Shown piece by piece: positions 63,687-64,000 of a stretch of 64,000 bases of DNA. Location of the stretch: positions 1 to 64,000 of the forward strand of contig JADJAD010000012.1 of NCBI GenBank assembly GCA_016704465.1. The letters are read 5' to 3'. The position numbers and the translations under genes are program-made. The stretch's first letter is position 1. Every line of letters begins with the position of its first letter. Under the pieces are notes generated by a model, which did no database searches, had not been told where the DNA came from, and saw nothing but the letters and a program-made list of their open reading frames with translations. This stretch comes from Gemmatimonadota bacterium (lineage in GTDB: Bacteria > Gemmatimonadota > Gemmatimonadetes > Gemmatimonadales > Gemmatimonadaceae).

Positions 63687-64000
63687 ATGACGATCGAGCA
63701 TCAGGTCGCCGAGCTTGCGATCCGCCTCATGGAAGTGGAGTCGACCAGTGGGAACGAGTCGACCGTCGTGACCGTGGTGGACGAATTGCTTACCAGTCGG
63801 CGCTGGTTCACGGATCGCATTCCGGTCTCTCCAGGCCGCGACGCTGTTCTCGCGGTCTCGGCCGCCGACCCGGTCGTGACCCTGTCCACGCATCTCGACA
63901 CGGTTCCTCCGTACTTTCCGCCGCGTCTCGACGGGGATACGCTGCATGGTCGCGGCGCCTGCGATGCCAAGGGAATCGCGGCCGCCATGATCCTCGCAGG
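63687..64000 (+). CDS. M20-family metallopeptidase, 5' part
   Basis: The first 104 codons of a gene running off the window edge. It reads MTIEHQVAELAIRLMEVESTSGNES, then TLSTHLDTVPPYFPPRL and GRGACDAKGIAAAMILA. These are the first metal site (His and Asp in THLDTV) and the second (the Asp in GACDAKG) of the ArgE/DapE/CPG2 peptidase and deacylase family. The substrate cannot be told from this fragment. It follows the alcohol dehydrogenase by 133 bases on the same strand. Confidence 0.88.
   Translation, partial: MTIEHQVAELAIRLMEVESTSGNESTVVTVVDELLTSRRWFTDRIPVSPGRDAVLAVSAADPVVTLSTHLDTVPPYFPPRLDGDTLHGRGACDAKGIAAAMILA

Overview
This window is a high-GC (roughly 70%) bacterial chromosome segment with dense, often overlapping genes (ATGA and GTGA junctions), GTG and TTG starts, Shine-Dalgarno sites and many lipoproteins. 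The mix of a TonB-dependent receptor with a carboxypeptidase-like domain, two S9 peptidases, MacB/ADOP-type permease pairs, a DUF6524 membrane protein and an exosortase/PEP-CTERM unit fits a Gram-negative soil or water bacterium, most likely Gemmatimonadota. The phylum is my inference. No rRNA, tRNA, CRISPR array, phage or insertion sequence is visible.

Layout. 0.2-6 kb: a Tat-exported amidase, a frameshifted DUF6524 gene and a leftward glycan set (FdtA-like sugar isomerase, GNAT/FemAB-like acyltransferase, TPR-GT61 glycosyltransferase). 6-10.5 kb: a membrane PAS diguanylate cyclase and an S9 peptidase. 10.5-20 kb (leftward): a Gfo/Idh oxidoreductase, a DUF885 protein, a peptide ABC importer (dppA, B, C) and a malonate unit (MatB-like ligase, MatC-like carrier). 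20-26.4 kb: a lipoprotein, a VanZ-like protein, exosortase, EpsI and a PEP-CTERM target, an Ig-like lipoprotein and a glycerophosphodiesterase. 26.5-35 kb: a TonB receptor, an HDOD-GAF regulator and a second S9 peptidase. 35.5-46.6 kb: a large leftward export locus (MacA-like adaptor, two ATPases, two ADOP permeases, NtrC-type regulator, histidine kinase). 46.9-49.4 kb: NlpC/P60 hydrolase and queC-queE-queD. 49.5-64 kb: a LolA-like lipoprotein, a chemoreceptor coupled to a solute-binding lipoprotein, agmatine-to-putrescine genes (aguA, aguB), glycerate kinase, a peroxiredoxin, a glycine-zipper lipoprotein, a lipid kinase, aconitase, a zinc alcohol dehydrogenase and the start of an M20 peptidase.

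Most notable results. (1) The peroxiredoxin at 56726-57316 has an in-frame TGA exactly where the peroxidatic cysteine belongs. A perfect 7-bp hairpin follows at bacterial-SECIS distance, so this looks like a selenocysteine peroxiredoxin that a standard caller would split into two fragments. (2) The octamer CGTTAGGC (or one-base variants) recurs about 20 times in both orientations and several reading frames, and accounts for nearly all the TTA leucine codons I noticed. (3) Six genes are each broken by a single-base indel, mostly in G/C runs, which points to sequence errors rather than real decay. (4) A 30-bp perfect inverted repeat of GGGGGAC units sits between the export operon and its regulator, and a related copy forms the 3' end of aguB. 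(5) Short tandem arrays are frequent; periods are multiples of three inside genes, and not necessarily so outside them.
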